Shown: positions 1-13,115, counted from the first letter of the stretch. The stretch: DNA of 64,000 bases from Chamaea fasciata (GCA_029207755.1 JARCOQ010000002.1:58631172-58695171), one strand, 5' to 3'. Notes: generated by a model not told the origin, from the sequence alone. Numbers and translations: made by a program.

Positions 1-2142
1 GTAAAACCCTTCCCAGCTTTTAAGAATAAGAGTTTATTTGGGACTTTTTTGTTAAATAACACATTAAAGATTAAGCTGTGTCATCAGGCAAATGTATGTT
101 TTATTGATAGAATGAAGGTAAAGACTTGGGATAAGAGCAAGCAGAAGACACCTCTCAGCATTTCTGCTGCATCACATCAGTATTGTTTCTTGATTCCTTA
201 ACCTTTTAGTGCTCACTGTGGCAAAACATTAAACTCCTACATGTTTCTTGTATCCCATCAATGTTTTTCATTCTCCATAGGAAAACTTCAATGACAGCTG
301 AGCTTCACAGAGTTTTCCATTATGAAATTTCCATTTCCAATATATTCCAAACCCATAGCTTAACTACGTAGTTATTTTGGGTCTCCAAAATATAATTCAT
401 TCCCGATTCACTGAAAAGGAGGCTGTTCACAGTTTAAATATAACTAGTTATTAAGTAAGAAGAATAAGAGAATTGTGCTTTTTGAGAGCAAGAAGTGTTT
501 TTTTTTTTATTCTTCTATAAAGTTCATCATAGAAGCATGATTTTTTCCTTTATAAAATATGAAAAGTTAATGTACTCTCTGATTCTAACTTCCCAACTTC
601 TTCCAAAAGAATATGATTGACGATTCACTCATTGTTCCATGAATGAGTCTTATTCAGAATCCTAGTAGTTCTTCATTGTAAAAAAGATTTCAAAATCCTT
701 TCAGGCCTGGATTCGTCTTCCATCTGCTATTAGATACAAACCTTCCCTCAAAAGAGATCTAGATGGTTTGTTTTTAGTTGAATTACCAAAAAAGATTTAC
801 ACTATATTTAAATGTAGCTATGCAAAGTGTGAATGTTTACACTAATGTGTAAGAAAGAGTGTGAAGACTACCAAAGAAAAGAAGGAGCTAAGAAGAAAGA
901 CCAATGTTTAATGTGTTTGGGAGGATCTTTTACTACTTGGCATTACTACTCACCAACACTGAATGGTGCATTTTGTAATTCTATGTATTAGCAGTTCTGC
1001 CTGAAAACATTATAAAAACCCTGCCTTTGTTATCACAGTCCCAAGCCAACAGTATCTGTCTTCAGGAATTGTCTATCAGCACTTACAGGGAGGTGATCAC
1101 CTAAAAAAAATTAAAGTCAGTTGATTCCCTTCCCAAGAAAGCCACTAAATCAAAAAATTTAATGCCAGGATGCACAATATCAGCGAGTCTTAGCATCCAT
1201 CCTGAAAGAATTCTCTCTTTAAAAGGTACAGAATACATTTATTACGGTTTAATGTTTCTCCATTGGTATTTTGACAGTACTAAAGTTGCAGGTCTATGCC
1301 ATTAAAGCAAGTGAGATGGGAATATTATATACTTGATTCATTGTCAAGGTTTTATGACTATAACAAATTAATTTCTGGCTAGTTGGCTAAATTAGGTGAA
1401 TACGTACAGAAAAACATATTCTTTTTTCCGCATAAATCCAAATGGTAAAAGATAAATAATGAGGTCCATGAATCAGGAATGAATTTAGCAATTTTAATTT
1501 ATTGTGACTGAAAAGTGTCAATTAGAAATTTAGGCATAAAATAAGGAAAGAGTCATTTTCATATTTTATGCAGCCATCACATTTCTGGCTTTTTGAAAAC
1601 ATCTGTAATAGTGTTTGCAATAATAATAAATTCTAAGGGCTCCCATCCTCATGTGGTATTCTGTGAGACAAGTGTATAAAACCAGTTTGAAATGGAAAAT
1701 GTTCAATCTAATTTTTTCCCCAGGGTTTCTCCACTGTTTGATTAGAGAGTGACTGCATTCGAACACATTACCATTCTGTCAGCAGCACTCACAGACTTGT
1801 ACTTTCACTGCATGATAAATGAAGTTTACACAGTTTTTGTTGTGCGAGGATTGAGTCTAGTGATGCAGTGATGCAGATATGATTTGTAAGTGTCTGATTT
1901 GGTTAATCATTAAACATTACATAGTCTTGAACTTTTAGGAATTCTGTGCAAACATGGAAATCAGGTGGAAATAATCCCCAGGGTGTTGTACATCACCCTA
2001 GTACTATGGAAGTAGAGAAAACATACCAGCTTCTACCACCAGTGATCTCTGACAGAAAATTTTTCTCACTTCTAAAAGAAAACTTCTTAAAGAATTGTCT
2101 TTAAAATTAATCCAGTGTTTAAACAGGCTTATTTGTTGACAC
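1..2142. other. AT-rich unique DNA, no gene recognised
   Basis: I see no coding exon, RNA gene or known repeat here. The open frames are short (66 codons or fewer) and look like chance frames in AT-rich DNA. The only local features are short homopolymer runs, such as the T run near 497. Confidence 0.55.
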
Positions 2143-2870
2143 ATGAGAGAATCACAGAATGTGCTGAGTTGGAAAGAACTCACAAGGATCGTCAAAGTCC
2201 AACTTCTGGCCCTGCACTGGACGCTTCAAGAGTCACACCTGTGCCTGAGAGCATTGTCCAAACAGTTCCTGAACTCTGTCAGGCTCGGTGCTGTACAACT
2301 ACCCTGTGGACCCTGTTCCAGTGCCCAACCACCCTCTGGGTGAAGAACATTTTCCTAATATCTAATCTAATCCTACCTCTGTATCAGCTTCATGTCTTTT
2401 ACTTTGGGCCCTGTCGCTGTCGCACAGAGAAGAGATCAGTGTCTTCCCCTCCTCTCCCTCTCACAAAGAAGTTCTAACTGCAATGAGTTTTCCCCTCAGT
2501 CTCCCCTTCTCCAGGCTGAACAAACCAAGTGACCTCAGCTGCTCCTTATAGGGCTCCCCTTCAAGGCTCTTGACCATTTTCCTTGCCCTCCTTTGGACAC
2601 TCCCTAACAGTTTAATGCCTTGTTTATATTGTGGCACCCAAACCAGCCCCCAGGACTGGAGGTGAGGCCACCCCAGCTCAGAGCAGAGTGGGACAATCCC
2701 CTCCCTTACCTGGCTGGTCATGCTGTGCCTGATGTACCCCAGGACAGGGTTGTCCCTCCTGGCTGCCAGGGCCCTGCTGACTCCTGTTCAACTTGCCATC
2801 GACCAGGACCCCCAAGTCCCTTTCCATGGCACTGCTCCCAGCCTCTCATTCCCCAGTCTGTACATACATC
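2143..2870 (-). mobile_element. CR1 LINE, 5'-truncated, with C-terminal RT remnant
   Basis: Read on the minus strand, this ends at low coordinates (about 2143-2230) with the typical avian CR1 3' region: a GTTGGA-like motif, then GATCCTTGTG, then GAGTTCTTTCC. The frame at 2461-2721 (minus) reads residues typical of the end of the CR1 reverse-transcriptase ORF. These include VQRRARKMVKSLEG and LRSLGLFSLEKGRLRGKLIAV, which belong to the thumb and C-terminal part of the protein. The frame is closed downstream, and the 5' part (endonuclease and most of the RT) is missing, as usual for truncated CR1 copies. Avian CR1 elements generally lack poly(A) tails and target duplications, and I see none. The right edge near 2870 is approximate. 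Confidence 0.85.
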
Positions 2871-3059
2871 ATATATACATTCCCCTTACAGTGTGGCTTG
2901 GTAAGCAGTACATATGCAAAATGTGTAGAAATTAAATTATTACTTTGGGGTTTCCTTTTTCACAAAGTGTTAATCTATTCTATACATTGATGGATCACTT
3001 TAATGATATTTATGGAAGTTCTGCCTCACTGTGAAGGAATATAGAGAGCTGGTCTTCTC

Positions 3060-3102
3060 AGTTTTTTTTGTTTTTTTTTTTTTGTTTTTTTTTTTTTTTT
3101 TA
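3060..3102. repeat. T-rich low-complexity run
   Basis: Almost pure T with two interrupting G bases. There is no poly(A)-tailed retrocopy that I can recognise on its right-hand side, so this is probably a simple repeat. Confidence 0.85.
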
Positions 3103-3364
3103 GTGGAATATCAAAGATGACTTATTCACAATATAAAAGGGCCTAAAACCAAAATAGTCTCTTCCATTTGCCAGGTAAGAAACACAATCAGTCAAAAACT
3201 GAACACTGACATTAGAAATTATTACATGAGTTATCATTCAGTATCGCAGTAAACAGTTCGGAATGTACATTCTCCGTCTCATCTAACTTCTTTCAAGGAT
3301 GAAAGTGTTTCTAAACATTGTGTTTTGACTCAAAGTAACCATGGCTTGACATCTGCAGGTCTTT

Positions 3365-3433
3365 TGGTATAGGAAAAAGTTTAGACTAGATGATCCCAAT
3401 AGTTGTTCCTCGTGTTAAAATATATCGATTCGA
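3365..3433 (+). mobile_element. Old CR1 3'-end fragment
   Basis: The stretch contains a diverged version of the CR1 3' terminus: TTTAGACTAGATGATCCC, then a degraded TTCCTCGTGTTAAAAT where CR1 has a TTCCAACCTAAAT-type tail, then ATCGATTCG where CR1 has an ATTCTATG-type repeat. Only the last ~70 bases are recognisable. The match is short and diverged, so an aligner should confirm it. Confidence 0.45.
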
Positions 3434-6400
3434 ACAACTGGGCAGGGGGGAAGACAGAGGGGAAATCTTCATACTTTAGGTGATGAGCTAGACCTAACTA
3501 CAATGGGCAGTAGAAATAACTGTAAAGTGATTGACTACCCTTAGGTGGTCTGCAGCACTTTTCCATGTGTTGCTCACAGGTAGAGCCAAAGGACTTGACT
3601 AAACTAACAATACCTTTTTCCTTAATTGTACAGTACTGGGATCCAGATTGTAGTGTAGGAGCTCCAAACTGTCTACGACATCTAGGACACAGACCCAATG
3701 TTTCAGTGCCCTTGACTTATGGAAATACACCTTTTTTGACTGAGGGAATAAAACCATACTTGCTTTATCTGTGTATTTATCTTAAGAAGAGATCTACTCT
3801 CAGGCAAATATTCTAAGTTTCCAAATACCATCTTCAACTATATAAATATCTCTTACAGAGAAAATTATCTGGGTTTTCAGGCAGTTAATGTCATAGATAA
3901 GTGTAATAGGTCACACTGGCAGGAAACTTACTCAAGGAACTCTACTTTTCTTCTTGGGTGCAAGACATGACTGTGTATCACTGAGTGTGTTGTGTGAATA
4001 ATCTATTGCAAACAAAATCTACAGGATTTTTTATTCCTTCCCCATTAACCTGAAAGATTAGAAATCCTAAAACTGCTATAAAAACAACCAAAAGAAATGT
4101 GTTATAAATCACATCTTTCATTTTAATTAGTGACTAGCATTCTTCTTTCCAGACAACTTATTGGGGTCATTTTATTTTGTTTTTCCTCTATATCAATCAG
4201 AAAAGCAGGACCATGGCTAAAAGTAGAGTGTATATTCCCTTTCAGAACATTTTTAAGTGTAAATGAATACAAGAAAAATTCTATTCGCAAGATATTTTAT
4301 TTCATGCTGCTGCTTATATTTAGTACTGAATTAGATTTTAAATGTGAGTTCAATCTTTTTTTTTTTTTTGATAAGGAGATTAACTCACATATCTTAACTT
4401 TCTCTCTGGCTCTCAGTGGATCTAAATAAGCCCAGTTTTAGCACTGTAACTTCTCTGTATCAGTTTAGTTTGCACCATTTTCTGCTAAAGAAAAGTACTG
4501 AACTTCAGAGTTTTTGTCCTTCATACGAAGGGATGATTACACGCAGCAAAGGATCTTCAGATTAAGGAAAAAAAGGAAAAAGTTAACATTTAAATTGAAG
4601 CAATCAAGGTGTCAACATTGATTTATCTAAAAAAAAAAAAAAGTACTAAACGTAACGAAGAATTGTTTATCCATATAGGAGTCCTATATGAGATTTTGAT
4701 GTTCCCAGTATGCAGGAAACTCCCCTTATCCCAGAAATGTTTGCACTTGTCCTCCATGTGCACTTCTACACTTTCTCTCCATCCCATTTTTTTTTCTACA
4801 TTGCTTTACAAACATTTACATCATTCTTTCCATTCCTCTTTTCTACTCTTACTTTCGTGCTCAGTCCTTGACTCTAACCAATTTAGAATTAATAACTGAA
4901 AAATGCTACAAAAAATAATGGCATTGTTAAACAGATATAGAAATAAGTATATATTTAATATAATTTTATTGCTGACTTAGCTCTGTAGTTTTCAAACTGA
5001 CAGATTTCTTGGATCATAAATAAAAAAAATAATCATATTGCTTATGGAAGAATTTGTTCTTCTAGAGGATGGACCAGCAACCCAGAGAAACTTTAATGTA
5101 TTGCTCACTGTAATAGGAAGAGACAGCATGTGCAGAATATTTTATTCAAATGTATTGATCTTTTGACATATGGTTAAAAAAAATGGAGAAGAAATTCTAA
5201 GAGATCCAATGAAAAATACTTTAAATCATATTTTGCAGTATTTTTGCATATATCAACTGGTAACTCCAAAACAAAATTCTTTACAAATATATTAACGCTT
5301 GAGCTACTCATTTATCATATAAGTGTCAGACAAGACTCATAAGTCTCTTTCATGTATTGTTGATGAAGGTCACAGAAAGGCAGACTTTCAAGTGACCTTC
5401 TCTCTCCCTAAATTACTGCAATGAAACTGTAAAATGAGCATGTCAAGAATACTATATGATTTTCAGTGGCATGCACTCCACCTAAGTGATCCTTTCACAT
5501 CAAATGCAGGCTACCAGATGCTTAAACTGTCACTGGGCAAGCCTGTCCCAGGCTGTTCTATTTCCTGATTTGTCTGCCTGCTGAGATGAGGCACAAATTG
5601 TGTCTTTTAAATCCTTGAACAGGTAAAGAAGCTGTATGCTCAGAAAATAATGGGTTCTATAAATAGCCTCAGGACGTAGCAGTTAGTGCAATCATTTCTG
5701 CAAGGAAATAAGGTCTCCTTTCTTCCTCATCCAATAAGCATTTTGTAGTGGAACCTAAAACCTTGGGTACACTGTCTTGTGGTCTCTCTTCAGCAGAACC
5801 TTGGACAAACAAGTGGAGAACCGAGATGATGTCTATGAGAAATTTTATGCTCCTAGGGAAAGAGTATGCATAGGGAATATTCCAGAAGCCATGTGTATAT
5901 ATCTTGACAGATGTGTGCATACTGACTACATATTTGGATTGTGGTGATTAGATTTTACTGCTGGGTTTCATGTAATCTCTAAACTGCCTTACACTTAAAA
6001 TTAAACTCCTTGGTCAAACCAGGACACCAGTAGCAATCAAAAAAACCAAACAAACCAACCAACCAACAAACAAACCCAACAAAAACAAACAAACAAAAAA
6101 CCCCCCCACAACTCTCCCCTCAAAAAAACCCCCACAACAAAAAGGAACTGCCTTTGAATTCTAGGCAAATGTTTCAGAATTAATAGTTTCATAACCCTCT
6201 TAAAAACACAAATACTCCTAACCAAGAAGTTTCATTTTTACCTGGAAAAGGAATTTCTTCGATTTCTTATGTATTGTTTATGTCACCTTCTCAAACATTT
6301 TTGCTTAAATTTGTAAGTTGTCACACTTATCCTCTGCTGAGCATTGATTCCTTTATGTAGTAGATTAATGCACTTCTTTTTAAAGTTTTCACCATGTGAA

Positions 6401-7389
6401 GAGTAAAATACGAATGCCACTTTCCTCATGAAGCAGCAAACAACACACTCGTGAGTAACCTTTTCAAGAACACTGAACAGGGAGAAAAAGATAAACAACA
6501 AAAATCAAATATTCTTATTGAAACTTTCTGTTCTATCTAAATCCAGAAACGTCCATTTCTCCTCCTTTTCTGAACCCTCTTTCCTCTCCTGCCTCTTCCA
6601 TGGAATGGGCACCATGTGTCTGTTCACCAGTGCAGAGAACATGGATGGGATTGTAAGAATTGTGAATGGAAGGACAGAATGTGAAATGAAAGCTTGACTG
6701 CACAAATTAGTAAGAATTTTCTAGTTGGTATCAATAGGTATATAAGACAGTTTTTCTCTTGCTGGGCATAGCTGAATTATGAATTAAATGGATAAGAGGG
6801 AGATGGAAAGAATAATGTACCTGGTTGGAAAAGTGCACCTGTTATATCATCAGTTCAGAAAAGAGACTGAAAGAAGAACTGCAGAGAAGTTATGATTAAG
6901 AACTTTTTAGCCATTTATCGCCTTTTCTTATTTAGTCATTCTGTATTTCTGGCTGGTTGGGTATGCATTTATGACTGATGAATTTAGCATATCAACTGTT
7001 TTCACATTGTATTTATAAAATACTTCTAATGGCTTATAATGGAATATTTTGCTTTTTGGTAAAAAGAATAATCCATCAACACAACAGGCAGAAAGGAAAT
7101 GGAAGAAAACATTTGTTCAGAAAGCTTTTAAATTATGTTGTTTGTTTATGTTAATATTTTTTTTCCTCTTGCTCTATCTTCTTCTATGAGGACCAAATCA
7201 AACAATTATATGGAAAAAAAACCCCAACCCAAACAACATTGCCTGATGGTTCACACTTTACTAGGGGAACCAGCAGGGAAAGATTTGCAAAATTGTTGTT
7301 TGCTGAGATTATGTATCAACAGCTGGAGCCCACAACTCTTGAACTTTGAACACAACAAGCTGAACTGTAGTGAAGTACAGAGGGAAAGT
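3434..7389. other. AT-rich unique DNA with simple-sequence patches
   Basis: I recognise no gene or dispersed repeat here apart from the A/C-rich patch listed separately at 6036-6140. Open frames up to about 99 codons (for example plus-strand 4130-4429) encode hydrophobic, low-complexity translations with no domain I can identify. Confidence 0.5.
6036..6140. repeat. A/C-rich low-complexity tract
   Basis: The plus strand consists almost only of A and C over about 100 bases: CCAA, CAAA and CAAAA units, then runs of C. An open frame on the opposite strand (6037-6225) is a W/F/G-rich translation of this tract and is not a gene. Similar tracts recur in the window. Confidence 0.85.
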
Positions 7390-7705
7390 GGAGGAGCAGA
7401 TGCTGATCTCCTCTCTGGTGACCAGTGATAGGACGCAAGCAAAATGCATGAAGCTGAGTCATGGAAGATTTAGGCTAGATATCAGGAAAAAACATTCTTC
7501 ACCCAGGGAGTGTTTGGTCACTGGAACAGAATCCCCAGGGAAGTGGTCACAGCACCAAGCCTGACAGAGCTCGAGAAGCATTTGGAGAACACTCCCAGAA
7601 ACATGGTGTGACACTTGGGGGTGGTGCTTTGCAGGGTCGGGAGTTGGACTTTGATGATCCTTGTGGATCATTTCCAATTCACCAGCTTCTATGATTTTAT
7701 GGAAG
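7390..7705 (+). mobile_element. CR1 LINE 3' end, 5'-truncated
   Basis: The plus strand reads like the CR1 region just after the RT ORF: CTGGTGACCAGTGATAGGAC, AGATTTAGGCTAGATATCAG, ACTGGAACAGAATCCCCAGG and AAGTGGTCACAGCACCAAG. The terminus follows: GAGTTGGACTTTGATGATCC, TTGTGGATCATTTCCAA and TTCTATGATTTTATG. No coding residues of the RT core remain. It is less diverged than the fragments at 3.4 and 45-46 kb, so it is probably a younger insertion. The left boundary is approximate. Confidence 0.85.
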
Positions 7706-8430
7706 ATTCAAAAAAAGCATATAACATATATAATGACATACATATATAATAAAGCACTAAAAATTAGAAAGTTTCTGCCTTTCCCTGGTTCAACTAACCA
7801 TTTGTAGGGTGGGGTAACACAGACATATCTTTTACAGGAATATTAGTAAAATCCCTACATCATTGTCTGAGGCATACTTGGCTACCCTACTGGTAGGCAC
7901 TATAATTCTCCACATAATAATTAAAAATACAGTGTCCAGGGCAAGTTCTCATATAGAATACAGTAACTGTGATGATCCACAGAATGAAGAAGAGCCTCTC
8001 ACCCACAGGTATCCACCTTTTCAGGAGGCAAGAGATGCAGGAAAATGGTCTGAGGACAGTTTTTGCATGTACTGAACTTGAAGTTTCCTAGATGGATTTA
8101 AAGTCTTAAACAATTTTGCAGTAACTAATACAATCAGTAACAATGGTGGAAAACTAAGAACAGAGCAAAGGGATCTTACAAAGTGCGTAGAATGGGCAGG
8201 AACAGATAAAAAGAAAAAACAAAAATAAGAAGCACTAAATTATAATGTGTGTTCAGTAGTAAGTCCAATTGTACTCACTAGAAATAATCATGAAGTCTTT
8301 TTGGAAAAATCTTTGTGTCAGACTCCCCGTACCATTAAAAAGTCATCAGTGATATCACTTTGGTACAGTTCTGTGTATTCATTATGTACTAAAATGGAGT
8401 GGGAGGGAAAATTTAAAATTAAATATGTAC

Positions 8431-8435
8431 AGCAG
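8431..8435. repeat. Target-site duplication AGCAG (left)
   Basis: Five bases immediately before the first TG of the LTR, identical to 9095-9099. Confidence 0.8.
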
Positions 8436-8523
8436 TGTCACGATCCGCTCACACAAGCGGGGCTCGTGATGGTTCGTTTTAGGGATCTCAGAGCGCAAAA
8501 GACACAGCGGGGGACAAAGTCAG

Positions 8524-8551
8524 TTTATTCAATCACAAATGCACCTTTATT
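8524..8551 (-). promoter_or_regulatory. LTR polyadenylation signals
   Basis: Two AATAAA hexamers on the minus strand (8524-8529 and 8546-8551), at the position expected for the R/U5 part of the LTR. Confidence 0.55.
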
Positions 8552-8729
8552 TAGTGCCAACAAATGCGATAGTGGGGAGAGAAAAGAGAATAGTAAGAAA
8601 GACAGAAAAAGAGGGGAAGGGGATTATAGCTACCAACATGGAGGGTCGAGTCCTCGAGGCTTTTGAAGATACCTATTGACGCGAGTTTCTCCAGTGATGT
8701 GATCACAAAAGTGAGCGGGGTCTCCGGGG

Positions 8730-8737
8730 TTTTTATA
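8730..8737 (-). promoter_or_regulatory. LTR TATA box
   Basis: CTATAAAA read on the minus strand within the 8436-9094 LTR, correctly placed upstream of the poly(A) signals. It is presumably an inactive relic promoter. Confidence 0.6.
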
Positions 8738-9094
8738 GTCCTCTCCGAAGCAACAGGCTGTTAGCCAAACAGGTGGGGGAAATCATTGCAGTGTGTTCAT
8801 TTAGAGAACTCAGAACAAGTCGGTCGTCAGCAGGTGCAGTGTCAACCAGTACAAGTCAGCAGGCGCAGTCACTTCACCGTGACTTGCCCATTGTTTCTGC
8901 TCAGGTTCTGATGTTCCGATATGGGTGCTGGGTTTTTCCATAGAACACACCTGCAGGCAGCACTTGGCCAACATCCCACCTCAGCCAGGCCAGAACTCCT
9001 GTATTGAGATTTTAAAGTCCCTTTTAGGGGTTTCAGTCTCTGTCCTTGACGATGGTCATGAGGCAGATGAGGGATCTTCAGACCGTCTCTTACA

Positions 9095-9099
9095 AGCAG
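9095..9099. repeat. Target-site duplication AGCAG (right)
   Basis: Follows the terminal CA of the LTR and matches 8431-8435 exactly. Confidence 0.8.
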
Positions 9100-12000
9100 C
9101 CTACTCACGGTTACTTCGCCTATGAAAATATTGGGAGAAAACTAGAACAGCTTCATTTGTCAAGACAGCAGAAGTGAGTGAGCCAGGTAAGTCATGGACA
9201 TCTTTAATATTTAATTTTAGAACAACTTTTCTGAACAAGATTCAAATATTTACCCATGGATTCCCAAGAATATTAAGCAATCCATTATTACATAAAATTG
9301 ATTAATGTTTCACTTTTAAAGAACTATGAAAACATTAATTAATACCAATGAAGGTGTATGGTATTATTATACATATGCCCATGGTAAAGTATCTGCCTTT
9401 TTAAATTCTGTTTGGAAAGATTCTGCCCTGTGGACAGATGCGACTATCAAATTCAATGCCTGCAGTACACTTACTGACCTTCATCAAGCTCTGCCTTTTT
9501 TATGCCACAACATCATTTTGTTTTAATATTTTACCCGAAGAGAGCACTCTGTTATCAGCAAAGACATGCTTTTATCTTAATAATTGTTCCCATATTCATA
9601 AATATTCAGATTTTCAGTCTCCCAGGAATGCTGTTCACAATTTCTTGGTATTGACAAAAAGCAATGAAATAATTTCAAGTAAGACTCAATACACAAAAGC
9701 TGATAGTCCAGCTATGTTATTAGCATAAGACCAGTTTTGCTTGTGCTTGTTAAATTCTGTTAAATTATAACTTTGCCATCTACAAATCTTTCACATTAGG
9801 TGAAGGTACATTTAATTCCAGAGGAACACTTAAAGAGTGTCAGGCCTTGAATTTGAAAAATGTTGAGGGAAGCATTTTCTTTATTCTTACTACCAGGTTC
9901 TGGTACAGTTGACCTGTGATTAAATATGTCAAGGACCAAGGAACAAGTCAATACATTTAAAAAAAGACAAAACCAAAATCAGAATGAAGCTTGACACCAA
10001 TATAAAACTGGAACAATGTTATTAAATTTAATGGATTAAAACAGGCACTTAGAAACAATCTGTCCATAGTGTTTTAGAAGGGAAGATACAAAATTAAGAA
10101 CTTTCAAAATCATCTGCAGAAAAGATATTAATATGAAAATGGTTTTATGATGCAGTGAATTCAGCAAGTTGTCTTCAAATCAGAGTCTTTCAATTAAGTA
10201 TGGCTATAGAATAAGCCACGAATATTTTTGTTAAGACGCATGCATTGGAATGAGAATGTCAGAAGCATAATGATGGCTATGAATTAGATCATCTCCTGCA
10301 GAGACCGCAAATGAAATATTTTTACAAAACTTCCTTCTTTGTATATGAATTCACTGGTCACACAAATATTAAGAAGAAAGCTAACCAAAAGCTTAAACAG
10401 AATATGCATATTATATATAATACATAAAACTATATAGATATGTAATTTTATTGGGTTTTTTAATTATGTTAGTTATGATGATACTTAACTGCCAGGTGCT
10501 AGTGAAAAGAAAAATCCTTAAATAAGATTCTTTCAGATTATCTAATCACTTGAGTATCAGGACGCTACCTGAAGTAAGACTATTATTGTTATCTCCACCA
10601 TGGTTTAGGATATTCATGTAACTAAAATTTTACACCAGGATAAACCTACAAAATACCTATCCAAAATACTTGGTCTTAGCAAACAAAATTTTGGCTGTTG
10701 GTAGAGCAAAAGAAAGCACTTATCACACTATAAATACTTTGAATCATATCATATTTCTAAATGATATTATATGTAAGTAATGTAGGCAATACTTTTCCTC
10801 TATTAGAAATGGTGTCAGAATGATTATAAAGTTTAAAATATTAAGACTAGAAATATCTGAAGTACCTGAAGTAAAGGATTTGTGCCCTCTAAATTTTATA
10901 TTTGTCAGCTATGAGCAAATTAGATTTTGTCAAGTAGTCAATAATTCATATTATTAATAAAAACAAAACCTTTGCTTTAACACTAAGAATAAGCCTTGTA
11001 CTGAGTAGTCCAATAACGGTTCTTTGCGGACCTTAGCCTGGTGGATACCTTATCCTAGTGGATAAGGCACTTTACTTCCAGTACACTAAAAAAAAATCAT
11101 GTCCTTTATGTTGGGATGTGAGGGGTTTTTGCCAGCAAGTGTATTTTTTGCAGCCTGACCCAAGAAAACTCTGTAAACTCTCTCTTTATTCTGATATAAT
11201 TATCAGCATTTTCAAATCACTTTAGTAATAATTAAAAAATAGTTTTTATTTTTTTTAAAAAATACCTCCTTTCTAACCCCAGCACAATATAATTTCAATT
11301 TTTAATTAGAAATCTGGGGAAAAATCTAATATCACTGCATGTACAAATTCTTGAAGAAGCAGGCAACACTCAGTTTATTAGTCACTTGACTTACCATGTG
11401 TTCTATAGATATTTGCTGAACTTCAAAAGCAAAGAATTTCTACTTCTCTTGGTAGTTTGTTCCAAGACTAAACAAACATGACTATTAAAAATTAACTATT
11501 CATTTGCAACCATTTTATCAGACAAAATCCATTTTTAATTTTTTTAATGATTCTGGGATTTTACTAGCACTTGACAAGTGTCCTCATAAATTCAATTGTA
11601 AAAAAAATTATTGTGTTTTATTATGCATTGCTTGGATCAAATGCACTTATGTAGCAACATTATTGTAGGCAATATTGATACAATTTACTCAGCCATGACC
11701 AATTTGATTAACCAATATTTTTACAATGGAATTCTACAAAAAACCACAGAAGCATCTTTATATGATGGAGAAAGAGACACGCAATGACTGTATTCAAGCA
11801 TTTCCACTCTGTTCATTCTTCTGTCTCTGAAGGAGTAGCTAAGAAACTGCTTCTGACATTGCTATGACTATCTAGGAAGTTGGAAAAGATCAAATGGGAA
11901 AAAGAAGGTGACTTTTTAAGATAAACAGAGGAAAAAAAGGTATGACAGAGGAAAAAAACAGCTCTCATTTTAAATTCTTTGTCAATGTACACGTTCTTCA

Positions 12001-13110
12001 CATTGGTGTTAGTATGATGCTGTCTGATTACTCTACAAAGCACAGTTCTGGGACTGCATGAAGGCTATTCTTTTCTAGCCAGTAAAAAGCTAAAAAAGTT
12101 TGATATTTATTCAGTTTTTGTGCCTCATCTTTTTTATTACTCATTTTGACCATGACTTTACAAGCATGATATTGAAAATGTAGCAGTCAAACAAAAGTGG
12201 TAAAAGAAAGGACAAAGAATCCATTCTCACAGACATGGATGGTGACTGGCACTATCCAAGAAAATGAAGTTTTCAGTCCATTAGGAAGTTTTATAAGTTT
12301 TTGTCCTCATAAAGAAAACAAAAGCCAAATAATAACACTGAAACTAACAGCACTGTTGAAGTTTTTTTTGTCTATTTTCTTACCAGCAAGGTTTACCAGC
12401 TGGTTAATGAATACGGAGTTTGTTCTGGATATTGTTTCAAAATAGAGGCACGTTCACCTCGGATAACATATAGAATGTTTTAAAATAAAAAATAAGATAT
12501 GAAAAATAGTGCTTTACCTATTTGCACCTCAATATATCTTGGATGCAGTAGACAAGGAAAGAAGTAACACCACCCCCCTCCTATCCCCCATTTTAGAGAT
12601 TAAAAAAAAAGCACAAAGTAGACCGTAACTTACTTAAACTGACACATCTGATGTGTGGTTACACTGGGAACTATAAAAGTCCTAATGGTATGTGCCTTTT
12701 TACCGATTAAAAACTTCCATAACTTGTTTTTCCTAATTTGTAAATATGGCATACAAAAATAAATTACAATATTGCAAAATAAACACAGTAAAAAATGATC
12801 AAATATAAAAGCTTGATTCGTGCATAGTGCAGATTTTATACAATTTCATTATCATATAAATAGCTCACATATATAATCTTTCGTACGATAATTCTGATAA
12901 ATGTTACAGTAAAAATTAAGATTAATTGAGGTTGCTTTGAAAGATTTGCTAAGAGTAATATCTGCAGTACTTTTTAGCCTAGTTACATTATGTTCTAAAA
13001 AGTTTCAGTATTCTATTAGTTATTTATGACATCTGCTTACTCATATTTTTATAGACTTCTAAACTGTGTAAAATTGCTTTTTTCAGTCAACTTTTGATGC
13101 TTAGAATTCT

Positions 13111-13115
<5 letters not shown>
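9100..13115. other. AT-rich unique DNA
   Basis: No gene or dispersed repeat was recognised. A small duplication and hairpin at 11031-11080 is listed separately. Open frames here reach at most about 96 codons (9438-9728 plus) and show no recognisable domain. Confidence 0.5.
11031..11064 (+). repeat. 17-bp tandem duplication forming a hairpin
   Basis: Two adjacent 17-base copies (11031-11047 and 11048-11064) differ at two positions. The second copy plus the next bases makes a perfect 8-bp stem: CCTTATCC at 11048-11055, loop TAGT, GGATAAGG at 11060-11067. The segment CCTAGTGGATAAGGC followed by ACTTTACTTC resembles the 5' half of a vertebrate arginine tRNA (A box and D arm to anticodon stem). 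I see no B box downstream, so it is at best a 5' fragment. Confidence 0.5.

Larger units (their letters stand above)
8436..9094 (-). mobile_element. Solo endogenous-retrovirus LTR, 659 bp, complete
   Basis: The unit starts TGTCACGATC and ends CTTACA on the plus strand, so both ends have the TG...CA termini of a retroviral LTR. It is flanked by a perfect 5-bp duplication (AGCAG). The promoter signals lie on the minus strand: a TATA box (CTATAAAA) at 8730-8737, and AATAAA signals at 8524-8529 and 8546-8551, about 180-205 bases downstream of it. No gag, pol or env sequence is attached, so this is a solo LTR left by recombination. The GC content is clearly higher than in the flanks. A 5-bp duplication fits ERV-L or class I elements better than class II (usually 6 bp). 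The family name needs a library search. The frames inside it (8247-8666 plus, 8869-9108 minus) are not genes. Confidence 0.9.

Noticed and set aside
8247..8666. 139-codon plus-strand frame
   Set aside because: It runs from unique DNA into the solo LTR, antisense to its promoter, and so is not a conserved gene.
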